A stretch of 5,481 nucleotides of DNA from Nitrososphaeraceae archaeon. GTDB taxonomy: Archaea > Thermoproteota > Nitrososphaeria > Nitrososphaerales > Nitrososphaeraceae. The notes beneath the pieces are model-generated. The model searched no databases. It was not told the DNA's origin and saw only the letters and a list, made by a program, of their open reading frames with translations. This document shows, in pieces, positions 1-4,404 of this stretch. The first letter of the stretch is position 1. The number at the start of each line of letters is the position of its first letter. The stretch lies in the NCBI GenBank assembly GCA_025922735.1, contig JAICHI010000091.1:1-5481 (forward strand). Reading direction: 5' to 3'. The translations under genes were made by a program, and so were the position numbers.

Positions 1-2
1 GT

Positions 3-113
3 ATACCTTGTATCACAGAAGTCAAGCAGATCATACAACTATGCAAAAGGCTAGAAGCATCAGCTAACGCAACCAGTAAAGACCGTACCATCCGGAGTAA
101 GAGAATCCCATGA
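3..113 (+). CDS. 3' end of an unidentified gene (partial)
   Basis: The frame is open from the left edge of the window to a TGA at 111-113 and gives 36 residues with a helix-like, charged composition (EVKQIIQLCKRLEA near the start, then a basic tail ending RSKRIP). The other forward frames stop within about 65 bases. This could be the C-terminus of a protein whose body lies outside the window. No family can be recognised from so short a piece, and an open frame of this length can also arise by chance. Confidence 0.3.
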   Translation: MPCITEVKQIIQLCKRLEASANATSKDRTIRSKRIP

Positions 114-176
114 AGCCGCTTCTACTATGGCAAATCAGTAGATTTCTTGTGTGAGTTGATGAGGCTGCTGATAGAG

Positions 177-293
177 TGGCGTTACTAGTCGGTTTTGTCC
201 TACAATTATCAAAAAAGAGCTCAAAGTTAATGCCGTAGTTACCTCGTAGATAAAAATGGACTGGGTGGGAGTGGAACCCACGATGTCATTATA
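177..293 (-). repeat. Dispersed repeat copy A (tRNA 3' end plus conserved downstream tail)
   Basis: Read on the minus strand, this copy consists of a tRNA-like T arm and acceptor 3' strand (ending ACCCAGTCCA), a T-rich run, and then about 80 bp of tail. The same tail, in the same order and orientation, follows the tRNA-like ends at copies C (4078-4184) and D (5304-5411). Shared landmarks on the plus strand are TTTGTCC (194-200), AGCTCAA, CCGTAGTT, GATAAAAATGGAC and GGGTGGGAG. Copies differ by scattered substitutions and small indels, so they are old. It could be an attachment-site remnant or a tRNA-derived mobile repeat. Confidence 0.75.
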
Positions 294-336
294 AGGGTTC
301 AATTTTTCGCATACAACCATGAATTGTTGGCTGAGT
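257..336 (-). pseudogene. Decayed tRNA-like sequence A
   Basis: On the minus strand the 3' portion has a T stem GTGGG, T loop TTCCACT, T stem CCCAC, acceptor strand CCAGTCC and discriminator A, followed by TTTTT as after a real tRNA gene. Upstream there is a weak D-arm-like stretch (CTCAGCC, then GGTTGTATGCG), but no 5' acceptor strand able to pair with CCAGTCC, and no clean anticodon stem. It is therefore not a functional tRNA as it stands. The amino-acid identity of the parent cannot be assigned. Confidence 0.5.
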
Positions 337-337
337 T

Positions 338-352
338 TTAAAAATTTTTTTG
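338..352 (-). terminator. Possible oligo-T terminator after the regulator gene
   Basis: On the minus strand, 23-37 nt after the regulator stop codon, there is a TTTTT run (340-344 on the plus strand) next to an A run. Archaeal RNA polymerase often terminates at oligo-T alone. The site is short, so the call is weak. Confidence 0.25.
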
Positions 353-374
353 AGAAGACGAAATTTCAATCTTT

Positions 375-1151
375 CTAGATGCGCACCTTTTTCCCCGCCT
401 TGTTCCAGTGAAATTCAAATAGGTCCTGACACCACATGCGAAATACCGGATCACTACTCCCAAAACCACTGTTAAAGTCAAGCTTTCCCGTAATATCGGG
501 GAATGTCAATCCTGCTATCTTTTCATTCAGAGATATGCCTGCATTAATGTCATTAGGATCTTCCATCAAATGATATTCAATTCTACCCTTATGGGTTCCA
601 GCGGATGCACGGAGCCTTGTCCAGTCGATGCTGCTGCCAGCAGGAATAATTACTCTCCATGTCACAGTGGTGCTGCTCTCAAGCTTTCCACTTCCAGTGA
701 CATATTCCTCCCCGCCTAGAGGATGATCTGCCATCAACCAGATGTAATCTTCTGCGTCTTTTACAACTTGTTGTGTATGTGCTAGAATCGAGCCTACTCG
801 CCCAGCAAATCCCGATTCTCGTAGCTCTCCGATGCGCTCTATGAATTCTAGGGGAAGAGAAGATATATCGTGGGATAAGAAGTACTCTCTGTTTTGGACA
901 AGAAATCTAATTGACGGTAGAAGATTCACGATGATCTTGCCAAAAGCAGTCAGACCAAAGAACCCCTCAGAATCCTTCTCTATGAGCTTTGCATTACGGA
1001 GACGCATCAAGTGCTTGGAAGTTTCCTGGGGCGTGGCTGATAGCTTGGCAGTAAGCTGGCTCAACCTGCGTTTTTCGATTGCTATTTCAGAAAGCAGTGT
1101 CAGCCTGTCAACGCTAGCAAGAATGAAGAGAAGCTCTGCCAGATGTTCCAA
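375..1151 (-). CDS. Winged-helix transcriptional regulator with FilR1-like domain
   Basis: This encodes 258 residues. Residues about 5-75 read as an ArsR-like winged helix: LLFILASVDRLTLLSEI, then a recognition-helix region SATPQETSKHLMRLRNAKLIEK and a wing up to GLTAFGK. The remainder, from about residue 78 (LLPSIRFLVQNREYFLSHDISSLPLEF is split here as LLPSIRFLVQ and NREYFLSHDISSLPLEF), matches the pattern of the middle domain of FilR1 and related archaeal regulators (formerly DUF1724), expected to bind a small ligand. The length fits that family. The start is TTG at 1151, directly after an in-frame TAG (1152-1154). The next Met is residue 49, inside the DNA-binding domain, so TTG is the only sensible start. 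A TATA-like box 25-30 nt upstream and no ribosome binding site suggest a leaderless mRNA. It is divergent from the ferritin-like/2TM/monooxygenase-like block, which it may control. The true ligand and targets are unknown. Confidence 0.88.
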   Translation of the reverse strand: MEHLAELLFILASVDRLTLLSEIAIEKRRLSQLTAKLSATPQETSKHLMRLRNAKLIEKDSEGFFGLTAFGKIIVNLLPSIRFLVQNREYFLSHDISSLPLEFIERIGELRESGFAGRVGSILAHTQQVVKDAEDYIWLMADHPLGGEEYVTGSGKLESSTTVTWRVIIPAGSSIDWTRLRASAGTHKGRIEYHLMEDPNDINAGISLNEKIAGLTFPDITGKLDFNSGFGSSDPVFRMWCQDLFEFHWNKAGKKVRI

Positions 1152-1175
1152 CTAGATGTCATCAATGTGTCGGTT

Positions 1176-1185
1176 GATATTTAAC
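1176..1185 (-). promoter_or_regulatory. TATA-like box for the regulator gene
   Basis: The minus strand reads GTTAAATATC, a good archaeal TATA element centred about 29 nt before the TTG start at 1151. The spacing places transcription start at or within a few bases of the start codon. A copy of the CCGTTA(A/G) motif (1181-1187) overlaps the box, so a protein binding there could block transcription (autoregulation, inferred). Confidence 0.5.
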
Positions 1186-1260
1186 GGTCTCGTTGAAGAG
1201 GCTTGATCTACCACGACATCGTATGTTAATGCATGGAAAATAAGAACTCAAATGGTGATG

Positions 1261-1294
1261 CCGTTAGGTCACCTAAAAGCAAACGGGCTAACGG
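1261..1294 (+). promoter_or_regulatory. Inverted repeat CCGTTAG...CTAACGG, candidate operator
   Basis: CCGTTAG at 1261-1267 is mirrored by CTAACGG at 1288-1294, with 20 bases between the arms, 30 bases before the ferritin-like gene. The spacer contains CCTAAAAGC (1272-1280), the best TATA-like sequence for the + strand operon. The same core occurs at 1181-1187 in the regulator promoter and at 1866-1872 at the ferritin/2TM junction. The 12-mer GCTAACGGTCAA is identical at 1287-1298 and 1865-1876. Winged-helix regulators bind such paired sites, so this is a plausible operator; binding is inferred. Confidence 0.45.
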
Positions 1295-1323
1295 TCAACC
1301 TTCTGTGGGAGTGAAGCATTAGG

Positions 1324-1869
1324 ATGGGAAGTGCTGGAAATTCCTTAATCAGAGGGATAGACATACAGGAAATAATCGATACCCTTGACAGCTTTCACGC
1401 ACAGTCGTGGGTGGTAGTGCATTTCTCCCTGGCACTGAAGAACAGGCTGGAGGGACAGGCTGCTTTCTTGCTGTCAAGAGAACTAGAAGACAAAGCTCAG
1501 GAGAGTACGAAGCATGCCAAAAAACTTGCTGAACGCATTGCAGAACTTGGAGGAACTGAAACAGGCGATCCGACAGAGTTTGTCATGCTGTCTCCATTGA
1601 AGCGTTTTTCCATGCCAAGTAGTACCTCAGATGTCAAAGTAATTCTCTCCTACATTCTCGAGCAAGAGCAGGCAATCATTAGTAAATATGGAGACTTTAT
1701 GATTAAGATTAGAGAGAAGGATGATCTTACCTATCATCTGCTCCGTGAAATCCTGGAAGACGAGATAAGACGAGAAAGCGAAATAGAGGCTATTATCAAT
1801 TCGAGCAGCAGGGACCGCGAGTCGAACGAGATGCAAAAGACCCAAGAGCAGTTGAATCTGCAGCGCTAA
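1324..1869 (+). CDS. Ferritin-like (Dps/bacterioferritin-type fold) protein with altered metal ligands
   Basis: This encodes 181 residues, mostly helical, in the order of a four-helix ferritin-like bundle: helix A about 13-43, helix B about 47-77 ending in the family-typical HAKKLAERIAELGG, a loop with TGDP, helix C about 102-130 (ILEQEQAIISKY), helix D about 132-158 (LLREILEDEIRRESEIEAII), then a charged Ser/Arg/Gln tail. Ferritin-like proteins of this kind usually oxidise and store iron or protect DNA. The metal ligands look eroded: the first ExxH reads S61..H64 and the second reads E147..R150. The helix-A carboxylate position reads AQSW, where relatives usually have a Glu. Enzyme activity is therefore doubtful. 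The start is ATG 1324, the only start after the in-frame TGA at 1312; GGAGTGA (1308-1314) is a possible ribosome binding site. It is the first gene of a three-gene block. Confidence 0.75.
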   Translation: MGSAGNSLIRGIDIQEIIDTLDSFHAQSWVVVHFSLALKNRLEGQAAFLLSRELEDKAQESTKHAKKLAERIAELGGTETGDPTEFVMLSPLKRFSMPSSTSDVKVILSYILEQEQAIISKYGDFMIKIREKDDLTYHLLREILEDEIRRESEIEAIINSSSRDRESNEMQKTQEQLNLQR

Positions 1870-1880
1870 CGGTCAAGAAC

Positions 1881-2201
1881 ATGGTGAGTAGAATAACAAT
1901 GTCATCGAATGTGACGCTTGAACGGTACAAAGAGGCATATCGAGATATGATCGTAAGAAGAGAAAGGAAAGCCTTCACCATACACGCTATAGCATATGCG
2001 ATCGGCAATTCCATTCTAATTGCAATCAATTTGCTATTCGTTCCTCAGTTCTTATGGTTCGCGTTTCCAGTGGTCGGATGGGGCGCAGGTCTCGCGATCC
2101 ATTATTATCTTGGAGTTCATATGGCTCCACGACGTATCGGAAGAGATGAAACGAGAGCAGAATACATTGCAAGAGAAGGTCTAGGTGCTTCGCTTGCCTG
2201 A
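1881..2201 (+). CDS. Small two-helix membrane protein (2TM domain)
   Basis: This encodes 106 residues and matches the 2TM-domain pattern: a basic amphipathic lead (YKEAYRDMIVRRERKAF, residues about 16-32), TM1 about 31-53 (HAIAYAIGNSILIAINLLF), a short turn VPQ, TM2 about 57-77 containing FPVVGWGAGLAIHYY, and a charged cytoplasmic tail (RRIGRDETRAEYIARE). In this family the domain often stands alone or is fused to histidine kinases or DNA-binding domains. Its own role is unclear. It begins 11 bases after the ferritin-like stop codon, so the two are very likely cotranscribed. ATG 1881 has no ribosome binding site. ATG 1899 (residue 7) has GGTGA at 1883-1887 a suitable distance upstream and may be the true start, giving 100 residues. 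The CCGTTAG motif at 1866-1872 (minus orientation) lies just before it. Confidence 0.82.
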   Translation: MVSRITMSSNVTLERYKEAYRDMIVRRERKAFTIHAIAYAIGNSILIAINLLFVPQFLWFAFPVVGWGAGLAIHYYLGVHMAPRRIGRDETRAEYIAREGLGASLA

Positions 2202-2239
2202 CATAAGTTTTTTAGCGAATCTCGGCATAGTTGATCGAA

Positions 2240-2641
2240 ATGCAAAACCATCTTGACTCTGATTCCCAAACTCGGGAAAATTATACTCATGCTGCTACTT
2301 TCCTGCCGCTAAAGGGTTGGCGCTACATGATTCCATTCCAATTGATGACATCAAAAGTGCTAAAGCAGGCAAAGCAAAGCGACGGGATGGTGGATTATGC
2401 AGTAAAGGCTGATTTTCCAAAGAAGCACTTCTGGACACTTTCAATTTGGAAGGATCCGAATTCATTGAGACAGTTTGTGATGGCAGAACCTCATTTCACG
2501 GCTATGAAGAAATTTGAAGAATGGGCTGGGGATGGATCTGCATTTGCAGATTGGACTAGCTCCAGCAGTTCAATTGACTGGGAAGAAGCAATGAGAAGGC
2601 TTCAGAACCCAACCTTCTTTTACAATAAAAGAAAAACGTAG
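2240..2641 (+). CDS. Dimeric alpha/beta-barrel protein, antibiotic-monooxygenase-like (DUF3291/ABM superfamily type)
   Basis: This encodes 133 residues. The order of elements fits a ferredoxin-like ABM fold: beta strand around 18-34 (THAATFLPLKGWRYMIPF), helix about 36-46, strand with YAVKADFPKKHFWTLSIWKD (52-71), helix SLRQFVMAEPHFTAMKKFEEW (75-95) with the conserved-looking His85, then a C-terminal helix EEAMRRLQ. Small proteins of this group include heme-degrading and quinol monooxygenases and many of unknown substrate; none can be specified here. TTG 2231 in the same frame would add three residues. ATG 2240 was preferred because the T-rich box at 2207-2214 lies about 27 nt upstream, as expected for a leaderless start. 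The gap of 38 bases from the 2TM gene also allows cotranscription. Confidence 0.75.
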   Translation: MQNHLDSDSQTRENYTHAATFLPLKGWRYMIPFQLMTSKVLKQAKQSDGMVDYAVKADFPKKHFWTLSIWKDPNSLRQFVMAEPHFTAMKKFEEWAGDGSAFADWTSSSSSIDWEEAMRRLQNPTFFYNKRKT

Positions 2642-2704
2642 GCAATTGAAAACGAATGATGTGTCCAAATCTTGCGCATGTAGAGTACTACTAATTGTTA
2701 AAAG

Positions 2705-2822
2705 TGGACCGGGTGGGAGTTGAACCTACAACCTCAGCCAGCTTAGATTGATCTTTTTATCTCATACCAAACGGGCACCTATGGAAGAAGCATAACTGTA
2801 CTGCTCAAATCCCACCCGCGAG
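2705..2822 (-). pseudogene. tRNA-like element B with inverted 3'-end arms
   Basis: The minus strand from about 2770 to 2705 reads GTTTGGTATGAGAT (D-arm-like), AAAAGATCA, AAGCTGGCTGAGGTTGTAGG, TTCAACTCCCACC, CGGTCCA, then a T-containing run. It aligns with element C at 4211-4280. The T stem has one A-C mismatch and no 5' acceptor strand is found, so it is not a working tRNA. At the other end, on the plus strand, CTGCTCAAATCCCACCCGCG (2801-2820) resembles the same tRNA 3' end in opposite orientation. The whole therefore forms an imperfect inverted repeat of about 118 bp. Unlike A, C and D it lacks the conserved 80-bp tail. Confidence 0.5.
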
Positions 2823-3007
2823 AAGAATAGTAGGGTTTGGTATTAGTTGTTTGTCAAAAAGTGAAAATATAAAACAAGTATAACGAGCAACAACATCAAC
2901 CATACCGCTGAGTGATATAGCAAACCATAAGCTTTTTGCAAACATAACAGCTTTGGTGTTGTTGTTATGCATCATACCCAAATAGTACGCGCTACTAACA
3001 TGCAATC
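2823..3007. other. Intergenic stretch with no supported gene
   Basis: The plus strand is full of stop codons. The minus strand carries an open frame of 66 codons (ATG at 3005) with a hydrophobic middle, but no recognisable family, no promoter-like box and an unusual composition. AT-rich stretches such as AAAATATAAAAC near 2864-2875 could act as promoter elements, but no gene follows them at the right distance. Confidence 0.4.
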
Positions 3008-3091
3008 ATGGGAAAGATTAAGAAAAGGAAAAAAAGCTCAACTAAAAAGAGCATGAATGCAAAATCAAGTTACCGAAGAAGGTCAGCTTAG
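3008..3091 (+). CDS. Possible 27-residue strongly basic microprotein
   Basis: ATG 3008 to TAG 3089-3091 gives 27 residues, of which about half are Lys or Arg (MGKIKKRKKSSTKKS at the start, SYRRRSA at the end). Such composition suggests binding to nucleic acid if it is made, and small basic proteins are common in archaea. There is no ribosome binding site; AAATAGTA near 2980-2987 lies about 25 nt upstream and could be a weak TATA box for a leaderless message. A small hairpin with a T run follows at 3108-3135. Chance AT-rich sequence (AAA/AAG codons) is the main alternative. Confidence 0.3.
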   Translation: MGKIKKRKKSSTKKSMNAKSSYRRRSA

Positions 3092-3107
3092 AATATTTGC
3101 ATATTTT

Positions 3108-3135
3108 AGATGTTGTCAACAATTACACATCTTTT
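3108..3135 (+). terminator. Hairpin plus T run between convergent genes
   Basis: AGATGT (3108-3113) pairs perfectly with ACATCT (3127-3132), and the 3' arm runs into TTTT on the plus strand. It sits between the basic 27-residue ORF (+) and the end of the PRC-barrel-like gene (-), a natural place for a terminator. The stem is short, so the call is tentative. Confidence 0.3.
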
Positions 3136-3139
3136 GAAC

Positions 3140-3412
3140 TTACAGGTTCTTCTCTTCTTCTGTCAATTTATCCATCGGCTCGCCTGTTGGCAGTGGCGCA
3201 TCCCTATATACTCTATACTTCAATATCGCAGGAAAGTCCATTCCAACTATAATGTTTCTGCCGGCTGCCACTATCTCTGATTTTGGTTTATCAAATCGAT
3301 AGTCGCAGTGTCCAAACACTACAATTTTATCATCTGTTTCTCGTACGACATGTCCCACATGAGGAGAATCAAGCGCCTTCACTTCCTTGTTGATAGATTG
3401 TCCTGATGTCAT
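3140..3412 (-). CDS. Small PRC-barrel/DUF2171-like protein
   Basis: This encodes 90 residues from ATG 3412. The core VKALDSPHVGHVVRETDDKI-VVFG followed by RFDKPKSEIVAAG-RNIIVGMDF has the layout of a PRC-barrel-type small beta protein: a Gly-His-Val turn where the family has GKV, a strand of hydrophobic residues, then a Pro-Lys-Ser-Glu-Ile segment, then a valine/isoleucine strand. It ends in a charged tail with DAPLPTGEPMDKLTEEE. Such proteins are thought to bind partners or RNA, or to have stress roles; no specific function can be given. The frame stays open to a TTG at 3433, which would add seven residues. ATG was chosen because it fits the conserved domain start and is the stronger codon. 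Neither start has a clear ribosome binding site. Confidence 0.72.
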   Translation of the reverse strand: MTSGQSINKEVKALDSPHVGHVVRETDDKIVVFGHCDYRFDKPKSEIVAAGRNIIVGMDFPAILKYRVYRDAPLPTGEPMDKLTEEEKNL

Positions 3413-3572
3413 GATGAGTCGAAGTAAGCTCAATCATCTAATCCAACCCACTGTTTTTCAGGTGTAAAATGAGTCAGCAAAAACACCAGAACCATTAATA
3501 GTGTAGGGAATGTGTCATTATCAAGAAGAGAGTATACTATATGCCAATAAATGCAAAAGATAAGTCATCCCG

Positions 3573-3764
3573 GTGCTGACTCCTTACCCCACATGCGGGG
3601 CTACAATGGACTTGAAACGTTGGAAGTATTTTACAAGCAGGCATATTAGCGATAATGGAAAATTATGTTATTGTAATAATCCAATACGTCCTCCTGATGA
3701 ATGGGAACGAAAACAGAGAGTATTGTTGCCATACAGCTTTTTGCAGAATAATCGCAATGCATGA
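3573..3764 (+). pseudogene. Remnant of a small zinc-ribbon-like gene, probably decaying
   Basis: The open frame from GTG 3573 gives 63 residues: YPTCGATMDLKRWKYF near the start, HISDNGKLCYCNNPIRPPDEW in two pieces (HISDNGKLCYC and NNPIRPPDEW), then a basic tail. PTCG followed about 23 residues later by CYC looks like a zinc ribbon whose first knuckle should be CPTCG. Here the first Cys codon position is TAC (Tyr), one transition from TGC. A better start, ATG 3541 (MPINAKDKSSRC, then TGA at 3577), lies in another frame, as if a one-base frameshift had separated the N-terminus. TATACTATA at 3533-3541 is a possible promoter for the GTG start. It could instead be a genuine short gene with a different metal site. 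Confidence 0.45.
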
Positions 3765-3788
3765 GTGGTAGTAGAGAGACAAGCAATA

Positions 3789-3816
3789 GGTTAAACCTGC
3801 AACTCCGCAGCAGACC
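3789..3816 (-). repeat. Weak match to the tRNA-like T-arm region
   Basis: GTTAAACCTGCAACTCCGC (3790-3808) resembles GTTGAACCTACAACCTCAGC at 2720-2739 in element B, in the same orientation. The acceptor part is absent. It may be a further, older fragment of the same tRNA-derived family, or a chance similarity. Confidence 0.2.
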
Positions 3817-3835
3817 ATGAAAAAGAAAATAGGGA

Positions 3836-3847
3836 TAAGATATATTT
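3836..3847 (+). promoter_or_regulatory. TATA-like box before the 42-residue charged ORF
   Basis: AAGATATATTTC is a strong archaeal TATA-like sequence centred about 30 nt before TTG 3872, the spacing expected for a leaderless transcript. Confidence 0.35.
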
Positions 3848-3871
3848 CTCATATACAAACGAAATATCTCA

Positions 3872-4000
3872 TTGAAGCAAGAGGAGGAGAAGGAGCAACT
3901 TCGAGTAACGAGTACAGCAACACCTGCGGAAGACAAAGAAGAAGAAGAAGCGAAGGATGATAAGAAGAAGAAGAAAAAAGAGAGGGCAACTACCAAGTGA
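3872..4000 (+). CDS. Possible 42-residue highly charged microprotein
   Basis: TTG 3872 to TGA 3998-4000 gives a protein with blocks of opposite charge: KQEEEKEQLR, a TSTATPAEDK linker, EEEEAKDD, then six lysines and ERATTK. The blocks could form a polyampholyte or nucleic-acid-contacting tail. A TATA-like box about 30 nt upstream supports a leaderless start at TTG. A second forward frame (ATG 3818, to TGA near 3958) overlaps it and encodes a less regular sequence. The purine-rich GAA/AAG run (3930-3980) could also be simple-sequence expansion rather than coding, so confidence is modest. No family is recognised. Confidence 0.35.
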   Translation: MKQEEEKEQLRVTSTATPAEDKEEEEAKDDKKKKKKERATTK

Positions 4001-4077
4001 TACGAATACGAGACGATACTTCAAAAATAGTCTATCCTAAGAATTACCGTGGTGATGTTTTTTCAGGTCTTACCATC

Positions 4078-4184
4078 TGGCATTGTTGGTAGGTTTTGTC
4101 CGACAATGACCGAAAACAAGCTCAATTCAATATCGTAGTTCTATAACAAGAAGAAGAAATGGACTGGGTGGGAGTTGAACAGTT
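4078..4184 (-). repeat. Dispersed repeat copy C
   Basis: This is the same unit as copies A (177-293) and D (5304-5411): TGGCATT, TTTGTCC (4095-4101), AGCTCAATTCAATA, CGTAGTT, a purine-rich linker and then the reverse complement of a tRNA 3' end (TGGACTGGGTGGGAGTTGAA, 4160-4179). The T-arm part stops after GAAC, where copies A and D continue into CCA. It abuts element C in inverted orientation. Confidence 0.75.
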
Positions 4185-4280
4185 AGGTTCTTTTTCAACA
4201 GCTCTGCACTTTGGATAGGAGGTTAAAAGATCAGCCTGAAAAGCTGGCTGAGGTCGTGGGTTCCACTCCCACCCGGTCCA
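4160..4280. repeat. Inverted repeat with tRNA 3' ends at both tips
   Basis: The left arm 4160-4180 and right arm 4256-4280 are near-perfect reverse complements (TGGACTGGGTGGGAG against CTCCCACCCGGTCCA, with one T-G wobble). The two arms enclose about 75 bases. A single-stranded copy would fold into a hairpin whose tips look like tRNA acceptor/T-arm sequences. Element B has the same architecture in weaker form, and element D keeps a trace of it (GGTTCCACAATC at 5443-5454). Confidence 0.6.
4201..4280 (+). pseudogene. tRNA-like sequence C, best-preserved member
   Basis: A perfect T arm is present (GTGGG 4256-4260, TTCCACT 4261-4267, CCCAC 4268-4272), followed by acceptor 3' strand CCGGTCC, A at 4280 and a T-rich run (TCTTTTTCTT). 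AGGTC sits in the variable-loop position. TCAGC-CTGAAAA-GCTGG (4231-4247) can form an anticodon arm, which would read GAA (Phe), but this leaves an unusual 8-nt variable region. An alternative CAGCC/GGCTG stem has a 9-nt loop. AGCTC, TTTGGATAGGAGG resembles a D arm. The only pairing partner for the acceptor is GGACTGG at 4161-4167, which belongs to the inverted copy and is too far away. Probably a defective tRNA; an intron-bearing tRNA was considered but not supported. Confidence 0.45.
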
Positions 4281-4375
4281 TCTTTTTCTTTGTATTTCTG
4301 TAGCCTATACCATCAAGCAAAGTTTGAGAAAGCCAGCCATGTGAAATAAAACAAGACAAGTATGGCAGCTTTTTG

Positions 4376-4396
4376 ACAGAAAGGAAAAATAGAAAA
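4376..4396 (-). terminator. T-rich terminator after the cupredoxin gene
   Basis: On the minus strand, beginning about 9 nt after the cupredoxin stop codon, the sequence is CCTTTTCTATTTTTCCTTTC, a pyrimidine tract with T4 and T5 runs. This is typical of archaeal intrinsic termination. Confidence 0.45.
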
Positions 4397-4404
4397 GGCG
4401 GAGG

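Noticed and set aside
135..320. Minus-strand 61-codon frame across repeat A
   Set aside because: It covers the non-coding repeat; the same frame is not kept in copies C and D.
832..1155. Forward open frame of 107 codons
   Set aside because: It lies entirely antisense to the regulator gene, whose domains are recognisable; the forward translation has no family features.
2805..3005. Minus-strand open frame of 66 codons with a hydrophobic middle
   Set aside because: No recognisable family, no promoter or ribosome binding site, and its end falls inside element B. It is probably chance.
3925..3985. GAA/AAG-rich tract as a simple-sequence repeat only
   Set aside because: It keeps an open frame with a TATA-like box upstream, so it was kept as a low-confidence ORF instead of being dismissed as a microsatellite.
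3646..3996. Minus-strand frame rich in Ser and Phe
   Set aside because: The Phe/Ser runs are simply the complement of the GAA/AAG-rich tract on the plus strand.
4160..4280. Intact tRNA gene, possibly with an intron
   Set aside because: The 5' acceptor match belongs to the inverted copy, it is followed by no D arm at the proper place, and no bulge-helix-bulge intron structure could be made out.
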